Source: Flavobacteriales bacterium
Lineage (GTDB): Bacteria > Bacteroidota > Bacteroidia > CAIKAF01
Direction of reading: 5' to 3'
DNA: 45,565 bases
Assembly (NCBI GenBank): GCA_025055575.1
Contig: JANWWP010000005.1
Coordinates: forward strand, 1-45,565
In this document: positions 17,694 through 25,661 of the stretch, in pieces
Layout of the letters: each line of letters begins with the position of its first letter
Position numbering within the stretch: the stretch's first letter is position 1
Position numbers and translations under genes: made by a program
Notes under the pieces: generated by a model
What the model was told of the DNA's origin: nothing
Database searches by the model: none
What the model saw: only the letters and a program-made list of their open reading frames with translations

Positions 17694-19109
17694 ATGCAGA
17701 GCTGGAACGAACTGACCGGCTGGCCGTCTGGCACATTTGAAGACTGGCTGAAGCTGGCTCAGGCAAGCAATACCGAAGAGGAGCTCAAAAAAGCCTTGAC
17801 CTGGACCGACGAAGACGATATCCAGGTGAATGCCCTGTATTTGCCGGATCCGGATTTAAAGCCTTTAAATTCTACATTTCCCAGGACTTCCTTTCCTACC
17901 CTCGTCCAGTGGGTGTGGCTAAAAGAAGAGTCCGAAATGCAGAGAATTCTTGAGGAAGCCCTCGGCGGAGGCGCAGAAGCTTTGGAATTTTTCGGGGATT
18001 TTCCTTCCTCTCCTTCCTTTTTCAGCGACTTGCTTTCAGGCTATAACCCCGAAAAAAATCCCCTGTGGTTTGACTTTGGCGAGGGCAACAGCGCCTTACT
18101 CTTCATCCTGTTTGACGAACTGGGCCGCCACCTCCTTAATCCCGATAGCGTGCGGGGCGGCGTAAATTATGATCCGTTGACGGCCGCGGCTTTTTCGGGA
18201 AAATTTGATATTTCTGAAACCGAAACCCTGCGCACATTACGCACCGTTCTTCAAGAAGGTACTTCTCTTCTGCCCGCCTTTCATCTTCTTGGCCTCAACG
18301 GGGTGTCTTACTACGAAGCCGGAGCCTCTCCGGCCCTTGAACTGGCTCTTTCCCTAGCCCTGGCCGATGCTTATTTGGAAGCTGTGCAGCCGGCCTCCCC
18401 TGAGGAATTTTGGAAAAAAATTCACTTCCGGTTGGCCGCTGATACGGAATTCCCGGTAACCCTGGCCAAGTTCCTGGCATTCCCTGTGCTATGGAAAAAC
18501 TACTGCGCAGCCCTGGGAATTCAGGCCGATCAACCTTTCACCACCGCGGTGCTGTCTCGACATTGGTTTTCGGCCTTTGATGTACACAACAATCTGGTCC
18601 GGCAAACCCTTCAATCCGTGGCGGCCACTTTAGGCGGTTGTGATGCGTTGGTAGCCGAGACTTATGACGTGGTTAAACAACCACCGACACGACGCTCCTA
18701 CCGATTGACGCGCAACATCCCCCTCCTCCTTCGTTACGAATCGGATCTTGCAGAATGCCAAAGCCTGGGAGCAGGAAGTCTTTTTTTCCAGCAATATGCT
18801 GGCAAAATGGCCCAGAAAGCCTGGCAATATTTTTTGGAAATCCAAAAGACCGGTGGCTTTTTAAAAGCGCTCCAAAATGGTTTTATTCAAAATTTAATAC
18901 AGAAAAAACTTCAAAACCGCATCAGCCGACTGAACAGTTTAAAAGCCCCCGTAGTCGGAGCCACACGCTATGCGAACCCGCAAGAGGAACTCAAAGCATT
19001 GCCCTTGCTGCCGTTTCGGTACCCTGCCCCGGCAGGGACTACCCCCTTCGAGCCGCTTCAGGAATACGCGATGTTGCGAAAACTGGACGAAATGCGCATC
19101 AAACCATGA
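17694..19109 (+). CDS. mutA: Methylmalonyl-CoA mutase, small (beta) subunit
   Basis: A 471-residue protein with the TIM-barrel substrate domain of methylmalonyl-CoA mutase. The segment NLVRQTLQSVAATLGGCDAL and the downstream RLTRNIPLLLRYES are the family's barrel strands. No C-terminal cobalamin-binding domain (DxHxxG) is present, as expected for the non-catalytic subunit; 450-480 residues is the short form common in Bacteroidetes. Paired with the large subunit MutB it interconverts methylmalonyl-CoA and succinyl-CoA. No mutB lies beside it in this window, which is unusual, since the two are normally neighbours. The stop overlaps the next start (ATGA). Confidence 0.87.
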   Translation: MQSWNELTGWPSGTFEDWLKLAQASNTEEELKKALTWTDEDDIQVNALYLPDPDLKPLNSTFPRTSFPTLVQWVWLKEESEMQRILEEALGGGAEALEFFGDFPSSPSFFSDLLSGYNPEKNPLWFDFGEGNSALLFILFDELGRHLLNPDSVRGGVNYDPLTAAAFSGKFDISETETLRTLRTVLQEGTSLLPAFHLLGLNGVSYYEAGASPALELALSLALADAYLEAVQPASPEEFWKKIHFRLAADTEFPVTLAKFLAFPVLWKNYCAALGIQADQPFTTAVLSRHWFSAFDVHNNLVRQTLQSVAATLGGCDALVAETYDVVKQPPTRRSYRLTRNIPLLLRYESDLAECQSLGAGSLFFQQYAGKMAQKAWQYFLEIQKTGGFLKALQNGFIQNLIQKKLQNRISRLNSLKAPVVGATRYANPQEELKALPLLPFRYPAPAGTTPFEPLQEYAMLRKLDEMRIKP

Positions 19110-19564
19110 ATGTTCCGCCATCCTCTCAAGCCCATGTTTCCGATAATGCGGCCAAGGAGGCCCTTGAAAAAGCCCGGCAGCAATTTGAAAAACGAAATTT
19201 TTCGGTGGCCCAAAACATCCTGAAAGCTTGGATCCCCTATTCAAATCCCGAAGTATTAATGCTGGGCTACGAAGTGGAAAAAAAACTGGGGCGTTTCCGC
19301 TCAGCTTTCAAACTTCTTCAAAAACTTCAGCCTTTTGTAGGGCCGGAAAAAACCCCTTGGTTTCAGACAGAGTGGCAATTATGTCGAAAAAAAATCCGCC
19401 ACAGCAACGCCGATACCTTATTGTTTTTTGGAGTCTGCTTCACCTCGTTCTACATCACAGCCCGCTTCGGAATGAACTACCGCAACGATTATTTCCTTTG
19501 GGCCGGATTCGGATTTTTTTTCGGGGGCTTCGCTCTGCGCAGGTTTTACTATTGGGATAAATAA
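19106..19564 (+). CDS. Small membrane protein with N-terminal helical repeat
   Basis: A 152-residue protein; the ATG at 19106 overlaps the mutA stop (ATGA), which fixes the start. A longer in-frame reading back to 18755 is only a shadow of mutA. Residues 17-95 look like one or two TPR-type helix pairs (ALEKARQQFEKRNFSVAQNIL, then YEVEKKLGRFRSAFKLLQKL in the same register), followed by two C-terminal transmembrane helices (about 108-124 and 130-146) and a short basic tail. Unknown function. Coupling to mutA suggests co-expression only. Confidence 0.6.
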   Translation: MNVPPSSQAHVSDNAAKEALEKARQQFEKRNFSVAQNILKAWIPYSNPEVLMLGYEVEKKLGRFRSAFKLLQKLQPFVGPEKTPWFQTEWQLCRKKIRHSNADTLLFFGVCFTSFYITARFGMNYRNDYFLWAGFGFFFGGFALRRFYYWDK

Positions 19565-19593
19565 ATTTTGTTCGGCTGTTGCTGAGATCCCAA

Positions 19594-19609
19594 CGGGCCA
19601 ATCAGCCCG
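19594..19609. terminator. Weak bidirectional hairpin between convergent genes
   Basis: CGGGC, a 6-nt loop, then GCCCG, between the stop codons of the small membrane protein (plus) and the M23 peptidase (minus). The T tract is poor. Position is the main support. Confidence 0.35.
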
Positions 19610-19624
19610 CGGTTCTATTTCAGC

Positions 19625-20473
19625 CTACTGAACCCTCAGACGGAGATCGAGCGGCAAAAAGCCAGCTTCGTCCAAATCGTTTAAGGCCATGAGCTGCCGA
19701 AGGGACAAACAATAATCCCGACAAATCTTCTGCCAGGTATCCCCCGGCTTGACGATGTGGTATTTTTCCACCGGCGTCAGTTTCACCTTATCCCCTTTGG
19801 CTGTAATATCAAAGGATTCACTAACAATTTCAAAGGTTTTCGGATGGATGATGTGCAAAGGATTGAGAGCAACACCCAAGTACCGAATTTCAAAATGTAA
19901 GTGATCGCCACGGGAACGGCCTGTATTGCCTCCCAAGCCAATGATGGTGCCAGGCTGCACGTAATCCCCGGGTTTTACCTTAATTTCAGAAAGATGGGCA
20001 TAATAGGTTTCCAGACCGTTGGGATGTCGAATGATAATAACGTTGCCATAGGATTTGTTATACCGCGCAAACCGAACCTTGCCTTCAAAAGCAGCATACA
20101 CGGCCTGGCCGGTCTCTAAATCAATGTCAATCCCTTTATGCATGCGCCGCCAACGCCTTCCGTATTCGCTGGTGATGACAGGATTGTCCACAGGAAACAC
20201 AAAATCGCACGTGCGGTTATATACCAGCCGCAGGCGTTTTTCTGCCAATTGTTCTAAAGACTGGCCTGTGGTGGCATGCACAACCCCTGTATCCCACCAC
20301 TGATACAACTCGCCGGCGGGAATCAAATCATCGAGGGATTCATCACAGTAATTGACGGTTTCAGACGTAATGGACTGGGCGGGTAATTTTCCAACGGAAA
20401 GAATAAGGAAAGCGAAAAAGCTTTTAAATATTAAAAATTTGATTTTCAGTGCTTTGCTTTTTGTTTTTAACAT
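19625..20473 (-). CDS. M23 family peptidoglycan endopeptidase with LysM domain
   Basis: A 282-residue exported protein. Signal segment about residues 12-32 (ending LPAQS). The LytM/M23 domain (about 90-205) has the zinc ligands His112 and Asp116 (MHKGIDID) and His193 in HLHFE, with the catalytic His160 in YYAHLS and His191. The LysM peptidoglycan-binding domain is at the C terminus (about 236-282, EKYHIVKPGDTWQKI). All catalytic residues are present, so it is likely an active wall hydrolase rather than an EnvC-like activator. It has its own upstream box (TATTTTG at 20484-20490) and ends against the plus-strand mutase cluster. Confidence 0.93.
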   Translation of the reverse strand: MLKTKSKALKIKFLIFKSFFAFLILSVGKLPAQSITSETVNYCDESLDDLIPAGELYQWWDTGVVHATTGQSLEQLAEKRLRLVYNRTCDFVFPVDNPVITSEYGRRWRRMHKGIDIDLETGQAVYAAFEGKVRFARYNKSYGNVIIIRHPNGLETYYAHLSEIKVKPGDYVQPGTIIGLGGNTGRSRGDHLHFEIRYLGVALNPLHIIHPKTFEIVSESFDITAKGDKVKLTPVEKYHIVKPGDTWQKICRDYCLSLRQLMALNDLDEAGFLPLDLRLRVQ

Positions 20474-20483
20474 TTTCGGGGGC

Positions 20484-20490
20484 CAAAATA
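20484..20490 (-). promoter_or_regulatory. Candidate -7 box (TATTTTG) of the M23 peptidase gene
   Basis: TATTTTG, one base shorter than TAnnTTTG, ends 10 nt before the ATG at 20473. Confidence 0.35.
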
Positions 20491-20514
20491 GAAGCCCGGT
20501 TCCTTTATTCTGTT

Positions 20515-21105
20515 TTAATAGAACTTAAATAACAATTCATTAACAAAAATCCGGGTGTCCAAATACAGTTTCCATGCTTTTTCTTCGGCCAAAGGCCGCG
20601 CCACCATCATTACCTGCCAGCAAGTTTCTGGATGCGGGCCGTGGCTCATCCGCCGGCAAACGCCCTGCACTAAGGTTTTCAAATGCGCGGAAGCCCGGTA
20701 GCTTTCAAGCCAACCCGGTTTACTTATCCGATGGTAGTGCTCCAGCCGGCCCGGCGGAACAAATGGCCTTAAAACCCCAAACTGCGCGCGGAGTTGCGTC
20801 ACATACCGTCCAAAATCTTCCTTGGCGGGAAAAATTTCTAAATTCTGACTCAGAATGTGATCCACAAGAATATCCGCAAAAACACCTCTGTAGCGCCCCA
20901 GTTCTTCCAAAAGGCGGCCAATGCCCTTATGGGCGGGATGCTTATCCGTAAAATCATCCACCGCACGGTGCAGCCGAATAGCGGCTTTCAATGCTTCGGG
21001 AAATTCTGCGGGAGGCGTTCCTTTATAGTAGTCTCCCAACACATTTCCCGCCACAAACAAGGGATCCTGCCAGGGAATCACCAGGGCATGCGCCAGATAA
21101 TTCAA
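20515..21105 (-). CDS. acpH: Acyl carrier protein phosphodiesterase (AcpH, DUF479 family)
   Basis: A 196-residue protein matching AcpH: MNYLAHALV start, GNVLGDYYKG, IRLHRAVDDFTDKHP (the HD-like metal site), and FADILVDHILSQN. AcpH cleaves 4'-phosphopantetheine from holo-acyl carrier protein. The start is TTG at 21105: an in-frame TAA lies just upstream and no ATG precedes the conserved NYLAHA motif. It follows the acylphosphatase gene by 26 nt and is the last gene of the ugd-uxs operon. Why an ACP-turnover enzyme sits with nucleotide-sugar genes is unclear. Confidence 0.88.
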   Translation of the reverse strand: MNYLAHALVIPWQDPLFVAGNVLGDYYKGTPPAEFPEALKAAIRLHRAVDDFTDKHPAHKGIGRLLEELGRYRGVFADILVDHILSQNLEIFPAKEDFGRYVTQLRAQFGVLRPFVPPGRLEHYHRISKPGWLESYRASAHLKTLVQGVCRRMSHGPHPETCWQVMMVARPLAEEKAWKLYLDTRIFVNELLFKFY

Positions 21106-21131
21106 TGGAAATGCGTTTTAAAACAGTGTTT

Positions 21132-21413
21132 TTAGCGCCGGATATGAAAGTCTTCGATGTGGCGGGTTTCTATGGGTGTGCTCAGCACTTGCTTCACGAC
21201 GGCTTCGGCAGGTCCCATCCAGCATAATTGCTCCAGTTGATCCAGAGCCTGTGGCGAGCCTGTGGCTTCGGCATACACTGAGCCATCCGGTTGGTTGCAC
21301 ACGTAACCCCGGAGCCCAAGATTGCGGGCCGTACGCATCAGCCATGCCCTATAGCCCACGCCCTGCACGTGTCCTGTGATCACCAGTGACCTTGAGAACC
21401 TGTTTTCCATCAT
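21132..21413 (-). CDS. acyP: Acylphosphatase
   Basis: A 93-residue enzyme with the acylphosphatase signature [11 protein letters not shown]. The catalytic pair is Arg22 (GYRAW) and Asn40 ([11 protein letters not shown]). It hydrolyses acyl phosphates such as carbamoyl phosphate and 1,3-bisphosphoglycerate. The ATG overlaps the uxs stop by 4 bp, so it is translationally coupled to the sugar-nucleotide genes. Confidence 0.95.
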   Translation of the reverse strand: MMENRFSRSLVITGHVQGVGYRAWLMRTARNLGLRGYVCNQPDGSVYAEATGSPQALDQLEQLCWMGPAEAVVKQVLSTPIETRHIEDFHIRR

Positions 21414-22378
21414 CTGTGCGATGCCTCAGAAGCACTGTCCATTATACGCTTGTAGAATTCATAGGTTTTTCGCAAGCCGTCTTGCCTAGAAATTCGGGGC
21501 TCCCAGCCCAGAATCTGGCGGGCTAACGATATATCCGGACGCCGCTGTTTAGGATCGTCCGTGGGGAGGGGTTTAAAAACAATTTCTGAAGAACCCCCTG
21601 TGAGTTCACGTATTTCACGGGCAAATTCCAGAATAGAAATTTCTTCGGGATTTCCCAGATTGACGGGCCCCACATAATCGGAATGCAAAAGGCGGAAGAT
21701 GCCTTCAATCAGGTCGTCCACGTAACAGAAAGATCGGGTCTGTGAACCATCGCCAAACACAGTGAGCGGTTCCCCGCGGAGGGCCTGCCCGATAAAGGCG
21801 GGTAACGCACGTCCATCGTCGAGGCGCATGCGGGGGCCATAGGTGTTGAAAATGCGGGCAATGCGTGTTTCAAGTCCGTGGAAATTGTGATAGGCCATAG
21901 TCAAGGATTCCATAAAGCGTTTGGCCTCATCGTACACCCCTCGTGGGCCCACGGCATTCACATGCCCCCAATAACTTTCTTTTTGCGGATGTTCCAACGG
22001 ATCGCCGTACACTTCGCTGGTGGAAGCCACCAGAATGCGCGCTTTTTTCACTTTGGCCAGCCCCAGCAAGTTATGGGTACCCAAGGAAGACACTTTCAGC
22101 GTCTGGATGGGCATGCGCAGGTAATCCGCCGGGCTGGCCGGAGATGCAAAATGCAAGATAAAATCCAGCGGTCCCGGAACAAAGACAAATTTGCTGACAT
22201 CGTGATGATAGAACTCAAAGCGGGATTCCTTAAACAAATGGGCGATATTGGCCAAATCTCCGGTGATCAGGTTGTCCATTCCGATCACATGGTAGCCCTC
22301 TTTAAAGAAGCGATCACACAGGTGGCTGCCCAAAAAACCGGCCGCCCCGGTGATTAAAATGCGCGGTACCTCGGGCAT
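21410..22378 (-). CDS. UDP-glucuronate decarboxylase (UDP-xylose synthase)
   Basis: A 322-residue short-chain dehydrogenase/epimerase. The NAD-binding motif is [10 protein letters not shown] (residues 11-20), the catalytic motif YDEAK (149-153), and the strings [14 protein letters not shown] and [16 protein letters not shown] are typical of UXS enzymes rather than of UDP-galactose epimerases. It decarboxylates UDP-glucuronate to UDP-xylose in the cytoplasm. It starts 3 nt after the ugd stop, and ugd supplies its substrate. UDP-xylose would feed a surface glycan; which one is not shown here. Confidence 0.9.
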   Translation of the reverse strand: MPEVPRILITGAAGFLGSHLCDRFFKEGYHVIGMDNLITGDLANIAHLFKESRFEFYHHDVSKFVFVPGPLDFILHFASPASPADYLRMPIQTLKVSSLGTHNLLGLAKVKKARILVASTSEVYGDPLEHPQKESYWGHVNAVGPRGVYDEAKRFMESLTMAYHNFHGLETRIARIFNTYGPRMRLDDGRALPAFIGQALRGEPLTVFGDGSQTRSFCYVDDLIEGIFRLLHSDYVGPVNLGNPEEISILEFAREIRELTGGSSEIVFKPLPTDDPKQRRPDISLARQILGWEPRISRQDGLRKTYEFYKRIMDSASEASHR

Positions 22379-22381
22379 ATT

Positions 22382-23677
22382 CTAAAGGCGTCCTACGGAA
22401 AAATATTCAAAGCCAAGTTGCCGCATTTGATCCGGAGGATACAAATTGCGGCCGTCAAAAATAATTTTACGTGTCAGCGCGGCCGCGATTTTTTCAAAAT
22501 CCGGGGTTCGGAATTGCGTCCATTCCGTGCAAATCACCAAGGCATCAGCGCCCTCCAGCGCAGCATACATATCGTTGATTTTGGGCAATTCTGGTATTTC
22601 TTTCCAGGCATTTCCAAATGCTTCCGGGTCAAACGCCTGGATGCGAGCCCCTTCCCTCAGCATCCATCGGATAAGTTTGAGGGCTGGCGCTTCCCGCACA
22701 TCATCGGTATCCGGCTTGAATGCCAGGCCCCAGACCGCAAACGTTTTTCCTTGTATTTCCCCGTCAAATCGTTGACGAATCTTGTTTTTAAAGAATTCCA
22801 ACTGGCTGTCGTTGACCTGCAAAGTGGCTTCCGTAAGGGCCAGGGTGAGGCCATAGGATCGGGCTGTGTGGGCCAAGGCTTTCACGTCTTTGGGAAAGCA
22901 ACTTCCGCCATAACCCAGGCCTGCAAAGAGAAAACGTTTGCCGATACGGTCATCGGCGCCCATGGACAAGCGGACGTCATCAATGTTGGCGCCACATTTT
23001 TCGGCTAAGCGGGCCAGCTCATTCATAAATGAAATTTTCATGGCCAGGAAAGCATTGGCAGCGTATTTGGCCAACTCCGCCGATTCTTCGGACATAAAAT
23101 AAATAGGATTGCCCTGCCGCACAAAAGGTTGATATAAGCGCGCCATGATTTCCCGGGCCTCAGGATGGGAAGTGCCCACCACAATCCGTGTGGGTTTCAT
23201 AAAATCTTCAATGGCAAACCCTTCCCGCAAAAATTCAGGGTTAGAGACCACGATGGCGGGCGATCCCTCTGCCTCCAGAAGTTTTTTCATTCGGGCCGCC
23301 GTACCCACAGGCACGGTGCTTTTGGTGATTATCAGCCGTCGGCGGTCCTTCAGCCGGGCTAATATTTCCGTCACCGCGAGGACGCGGCTCAGGTCGGCGC
23401 TTCCATCTTCCTGCTCCGGGGTTGGCAAAGCCAAAAAAATGAGTTCGGACCGGGCGGCGGCCTCTTCCAGGTTTTCCGAAAAAATCAAACGGCCCTGGGA
23501 GGTGACGCGGCGGAAGATCGGCTCCAGGCCGGGCTCGTAGATGGGAATTTGTCCCTGACGCAGCTGAGCCAGTTTGTGGGGATCCTTATCCACGCACACC
23601 ACCTGATTGCCCGTTTCTGCCAGACAAACACCCGTAACCAAGCCCACGTAGCCCGTGCCGATAACGGCAATTTTCAT
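22382..23677 (-). CDS. ugd: UDP-glucose 6-dehydrogenase
   Basis: A 431-residue enzyme that oxidises UDP-glucose to UDP-glucuronate with two NAD. The Rossmann motif is GTGYVGL (residues 7-13); the catalytic cysteine is Cys260 in GYGGSCFPKD; FLREGFAIEDF and AVWGLAFKPDTDDVREAP are family strings. It is the first gene of the ugd-uxs-acyP-acpH operon. The -7 box TATTTTTG (23683-23690) ends 5 nt before the ATG, and an inverted repeat overlaps the expected -33 position. Confidence 0.96.
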   Translation of the reverse strand: MKIAVIGTGYVGLVTGVCLAETGNQVVCVDKDPHKLAQLRQGQIPIYEPGLEPIFRRVTSQGRLIFSENLEEAAARSELIFLALPTPEQEDGSADLSRVLAVTEILARLKDRRRLIITKSTVPVGTAARMKKLLEAEGSPAIVVSNPEFLREGFAIEDFMKPTRIVVGTSHPEAREIMARLYQPFVRQGNPIYFMSEESAELAKYAANAFLAMKISFMNELARLAEKCGANIDDVRLSMGADDRIGKRFLFAGLGYGGSCFPKDVKALAHTARSYGLTLALTEATLQVNDSQLEFFKNKIRQRFDGEIQGKTFAVWGLAFKPDTDDVREAPALKLIRWMLREGARIQAFDPEAFGNAWKEIPELPKINDMYAALEGADALVICTEWTQFRTPDFEKIAAALTRKIIFDGRNLYPPDQMRQLGFEYFSVGRL

Positions 23678-23682
23678 ACGGG

Positions 23683-23690
23683 CAAAAATA
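23683..23690 (-). promoter_or_regulatory. -7 box (TATTTTTG) of the ugd operon
   Basis: A perfect TAnnTTTG match on the minus strand, ending 5 nt (CCCGT) before the ATG at 23677. Predicts a leaderless mRNA. Confidence 0.55.
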
Positions 23691-23708
23691 TGCGGTGGAA
23701 TTGGGCTT

Positions 23709-23730
23709 TTAGGGATTAGTTAATACCTAA
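23709..23730. promoter_or_regulatory. Near-perfect inverted repeat over the ugd -33 region
   Basis: Arms TTAGG-x-ATTA and TAAT-x-CCTAA around a central GT: 22 bp with one mismatched pair. It begins 18 bp upstream of the -7 box, where the -33 element should be, so a bound dimer would block or recruit polymerase. Terminator use for the lipoprotein genes is less likely because no T tract follows on the minus strand. Confidence 0.5.
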
Positions 23731-23798
23731 CGGCTTTCTGGGGCGAATTTCCATTTTAAAATATTGAATACGGAAATTTCCCGCCAAAGGAAAAGGCT

Positions 23799-24185
23799 TC
23801 AGGGCGTCACAAAAAAAGTTTGCGTTTGGCTGGTCGCATGCTGCCCTTCGCCGGCTGTTGCTTTTAAATGCAGTTCCCGGGTTTCGGGAAGTGAGATAAA
23901 AAGCGAATCCCTGAGTTCAAAATTTTTCTGATGAACGTGAGTGGAATACACATAGACAATTGGATCGCCTGGCTTTAAAAGATCTTTTATTTCAACTGAC
24001 AGGTCATGTATTTCCTCTTCCGCGCTGAACTTCACATGCAGCAGAAAAGGGTTATTCACCGTTGCACCCTGGGACGGGCTCAAGATATCAATGCGTACCT
24101 CATCGTGCCGGTGCTTTTTACAGGCTGGAAGTAGGAATATTGAGAAGAAACTTGCAGCCAACCAGATTTTAAGGGTTGTTCTCAT
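23799..24185 (-). CDS. Small lipoprotein, possible Ig-like fold
   Basis: A 128-residue protein with a lipoprotein signal (hydrophobic FFSIFLLPAC, lipid-bearing Cys22). The mature part is short and beta-rich (VRIDILSPSQGATVNNPFLLHVKF and a closing Thr-rich strand), as in Ig-like surface domains, and carries several His residues (KKHRHDE, HVHQ). It follows the DUF4625-type lipoprotein by 14 nt and shares its layout, so the pair may be related and cotranscribed. Function unknown. Confidence 0.68.
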   Translation of the reverse strand: MRTTLKIWLAASFFSIFLLPACKKHRHDEVRIDILSPSQGATVNNPFLLHVKFSAEEEIHDLSVEIKDLLKPGDPIVYVYSTHVHQKNFELRDSLFISLPETRELHLKATAGEGQHATSQTQTFFVTP

Positions 24186-24199
24186 GATAATTTAATTTT

Positions 24200-24946
24200 T
24201 TAAGGAGAAAGATTAACGGATTTTTGCAGTCGCGTGAGGTTGAAGGTCCCGTCCCAGACCTCCACCGCCAGCGTGGCCGGGCCCGGAGGCATGGAAGTTG
24301 TGATGTTGAGCAGGTGGGTATATGAAAACGTCATGGGTTGGTCATTCAAGGTGTCGCTGACGGAGTAGAGGATTTGCGTGGCAGAGCGCCGAATGGATGT
24401 TCTAATAATATAAATTCCGCTTTGGTTGTCGGAGATGTCCACCGCCAGGTTGACCGTTCCGCTGAGTGTTTGGCCGTCCGTAGGAAAGTCGGTGGGGCTG
24501 ATTTCTGGAGCCAGCGTATCGTAGAGATTTTTTACTATCAAGGTCTTTAAGAGAAACTCAGCTTCATTGCCGGCGGCATCCACAGCCCGCACAATCAGGT
24601 GATATGGGCCGGCAGCCGCAGAGTCAAACACCGGTATTTTTTCGATCACTTTTTGTAACGTCCCGCTTAAATCGCCTATTTTTATTCTGGACCAGGGACG
24701 CGCCCTGTATATTTTGCCATGCGTGTGTCCATCAAAAGCCTCATGGATGTCTATTTTGTACTGAGCCAATTTCTGATTATCCGAAAAACGCAAATGGAGT
24801 TCCAGAGTGTCCCCGGTGGCCAGTCGCACGCTGTCGGTCAGATTTTCCAAGGCAATAACAGGCTTTTCACGATCCTGCGGAGCGCAAGCAGACAGAAGAG
24901 CCAAAAAGATTCCCAGCCCGACCGATTGAAAACGATTTTTTTTCAT
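24200..24946 (-). CDS. DUF4625-type lipoprotein
   Basis: A 248-residue lipoprotein from ATG 24946; a frame open back to 25021 is rejected because the promoter box and lipoprotein signal both point to 24946. Signal and lipobox: GIFLALLSAC (Cys21). The mature part has two beta-sandwich modules. The first contains YKIDIHEAFDGHTHGK, a string I associate with the Bacteroidetes DUF4625 family; the second is bacterial Ig-like (LSGTVNLAVDISDNQSGI). Its likely location is the outer membrane or surface. Role unknown. A perfect TATCTTTG box lies 7 nt upstream, preceded by a 17-bp inverted repeat. Confidence 0.75.
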   Translation of the reverse strand: MKKNRFQSVGLGIFLALLSACAPQDREKPVIALENLTDSVRLATGDTLELHLRFSDNQKLAQYKIDIHEAFDGHTHGKIYRARPWSRIKIGDLSGTLQKVIEKIPVFDSAAAGPYHLIVRAVDAAGNEAEFLLKTLIVKNLYDTLAPEISPTDFPTDGQTLSGTVNLAVDISDNQSGIYIIRTSIRRSATQILYSVSDTLNDQPMTFSYTHLLNITTSMPPGPATLAVEVWDGTFNLTRLQKSVNLSP

Positions 24947-24953
24947 TCCCCCG

Positions 24954-24961
24954 CAAAGATA
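24954..24961 (-). promoter_or_regulatory. -7 box (TATCTTTG) of the lipoprotein pair
   Basis: Perfect TAnnTTTG on the minus strand, 7 nt before the ATG at 24946. Confidence 0.55.
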
Positions 24962-24979
24962 ATGGAAGAAAGTGTCTAA

Positions 24980-24996
24980 ATGCAACAATGTTGCAT
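24980..24996. promoter_or_regulatory. Perfect 7-bp inverted repeat, operator or terminator
   Basis: ATGCAAC, AAT, GTTGCAT on the plus strand. It starts two bases after the J-domain gene stop and lies 18-35 bp upstream of the lipoprotein -7 box, over the -33 region. Both a small terminator hairpin and an operator fit. Confidence 0.45.
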
Positions 24997-24998
24997 CT

Positions 24999-25541
24999 TT
25001 ATTTTGGTTGATCCCAAACAAACCGCATGTGGATTAAGAATTGAAAACAAAATACCCAGGGCAAACTCAAAACCATCAGGCTTCCCAAGCACACTGCAAG
25101 GGCATCCGGGATGGGGAATGCAACGGCTCTTAAAAGCAAAAAAAACCAAGCCGGCGGCGCGCCGACAAAAAACAAAAAAGAAATCCCGTACATTGCCCTG
25201 AGAAAAAGGACACGGGACGAAGCCATGCACCACAGGCGCGAAGCCAGGATGGCTTCGGCAGCCCGACGTTTTTTTTGTTCCTGCCGGCGTCGCAGGATTT
25301 CATGCCGTACTTGACGGCCGTAAAGAGTTGATGAAGAGATTTTCTCAGCAGGGCGCTCCAGATGATGTTTCAAGACCTCATAGGCCCTTTTTATACGGAT
25401 AAAATTTTGATGGTTGGCTTCTGAGGGTCCCTGGACATCCGGGTGATAGCGCCAGACTTGCTTCAAGTAAGCCCTACGCACAGCGCGCAGGTCTGCATTT
25501 TCGGGAACGCCAAGGATACGGGCCGCTTCTGGGAGGTTCAT
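24999..25541 (-). CDS. Membrane-anchored J-domain (DnaJ-like) protein
   Basis: A 180-residue protein. Residues 1-60 are a J domain with the essential HPD tripeptide at 33-35 (RYHPDVQGPSEANHQ), preceded by ILGVPENADLRAVRRAY. J domains stimulate Hsp70 ATPase. A basic linker (about 75-95, RRRQEQKKRR) leads to hydrophobic segments forming about two transmembrane helices (roughly 108-132 and 142-168). It lacks the Gly/Phe, zinc and C-terminal domains of full DnaJ, so it is a type III J protein that would bring DnaK to the inner membrane. Client unknown. Confidence 0.82.
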   Translation of the reverse strand: MNLPEAARILGVPENADLRAVRRAYLKQVWRYHPDVQGPSEANHQNFIRIKRAYEVLKHHLERPAEKISSSTLYGRQVRHEILRRRQEQKKRRAAEAILASRLWCMASSRVLFLRAMYGISFLFFVGAPPAWFFLLLRAVAFPIPDALAVCLGSLMVLSLPWVFCFQFLIHMRFVWDQPK

Positions 25542-25648
25542 GGCGCCATTGGCTTTAAAATAGCACAGTTTTTTGAGACTTTAATTACTTTTTGAGAACC
25601 CAAGAAAAAAAACGGGAACTTTTCAATTTTTCAAAATTAACAAAACCC

Positions 25649-25656
25649 TACATTTG
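25649..25656 (+). promoter_or_regulatory. -7 box (TACATTTG) of gcvT
   Basis: Perfect TAnnTTTG, 5 nt before the GTG at 25662. The same octamer occurs at 34742 with the same spacing. Confidence 0.6.
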
Positions 25657-25661
25657 GCCCC

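Noticed and set aside
18755-19105. Long N-terminal extension of the small membrane protein
   Set aside because: It is mutA sequence in another frame; the ATG overlapping the mutA stop is the natural start.
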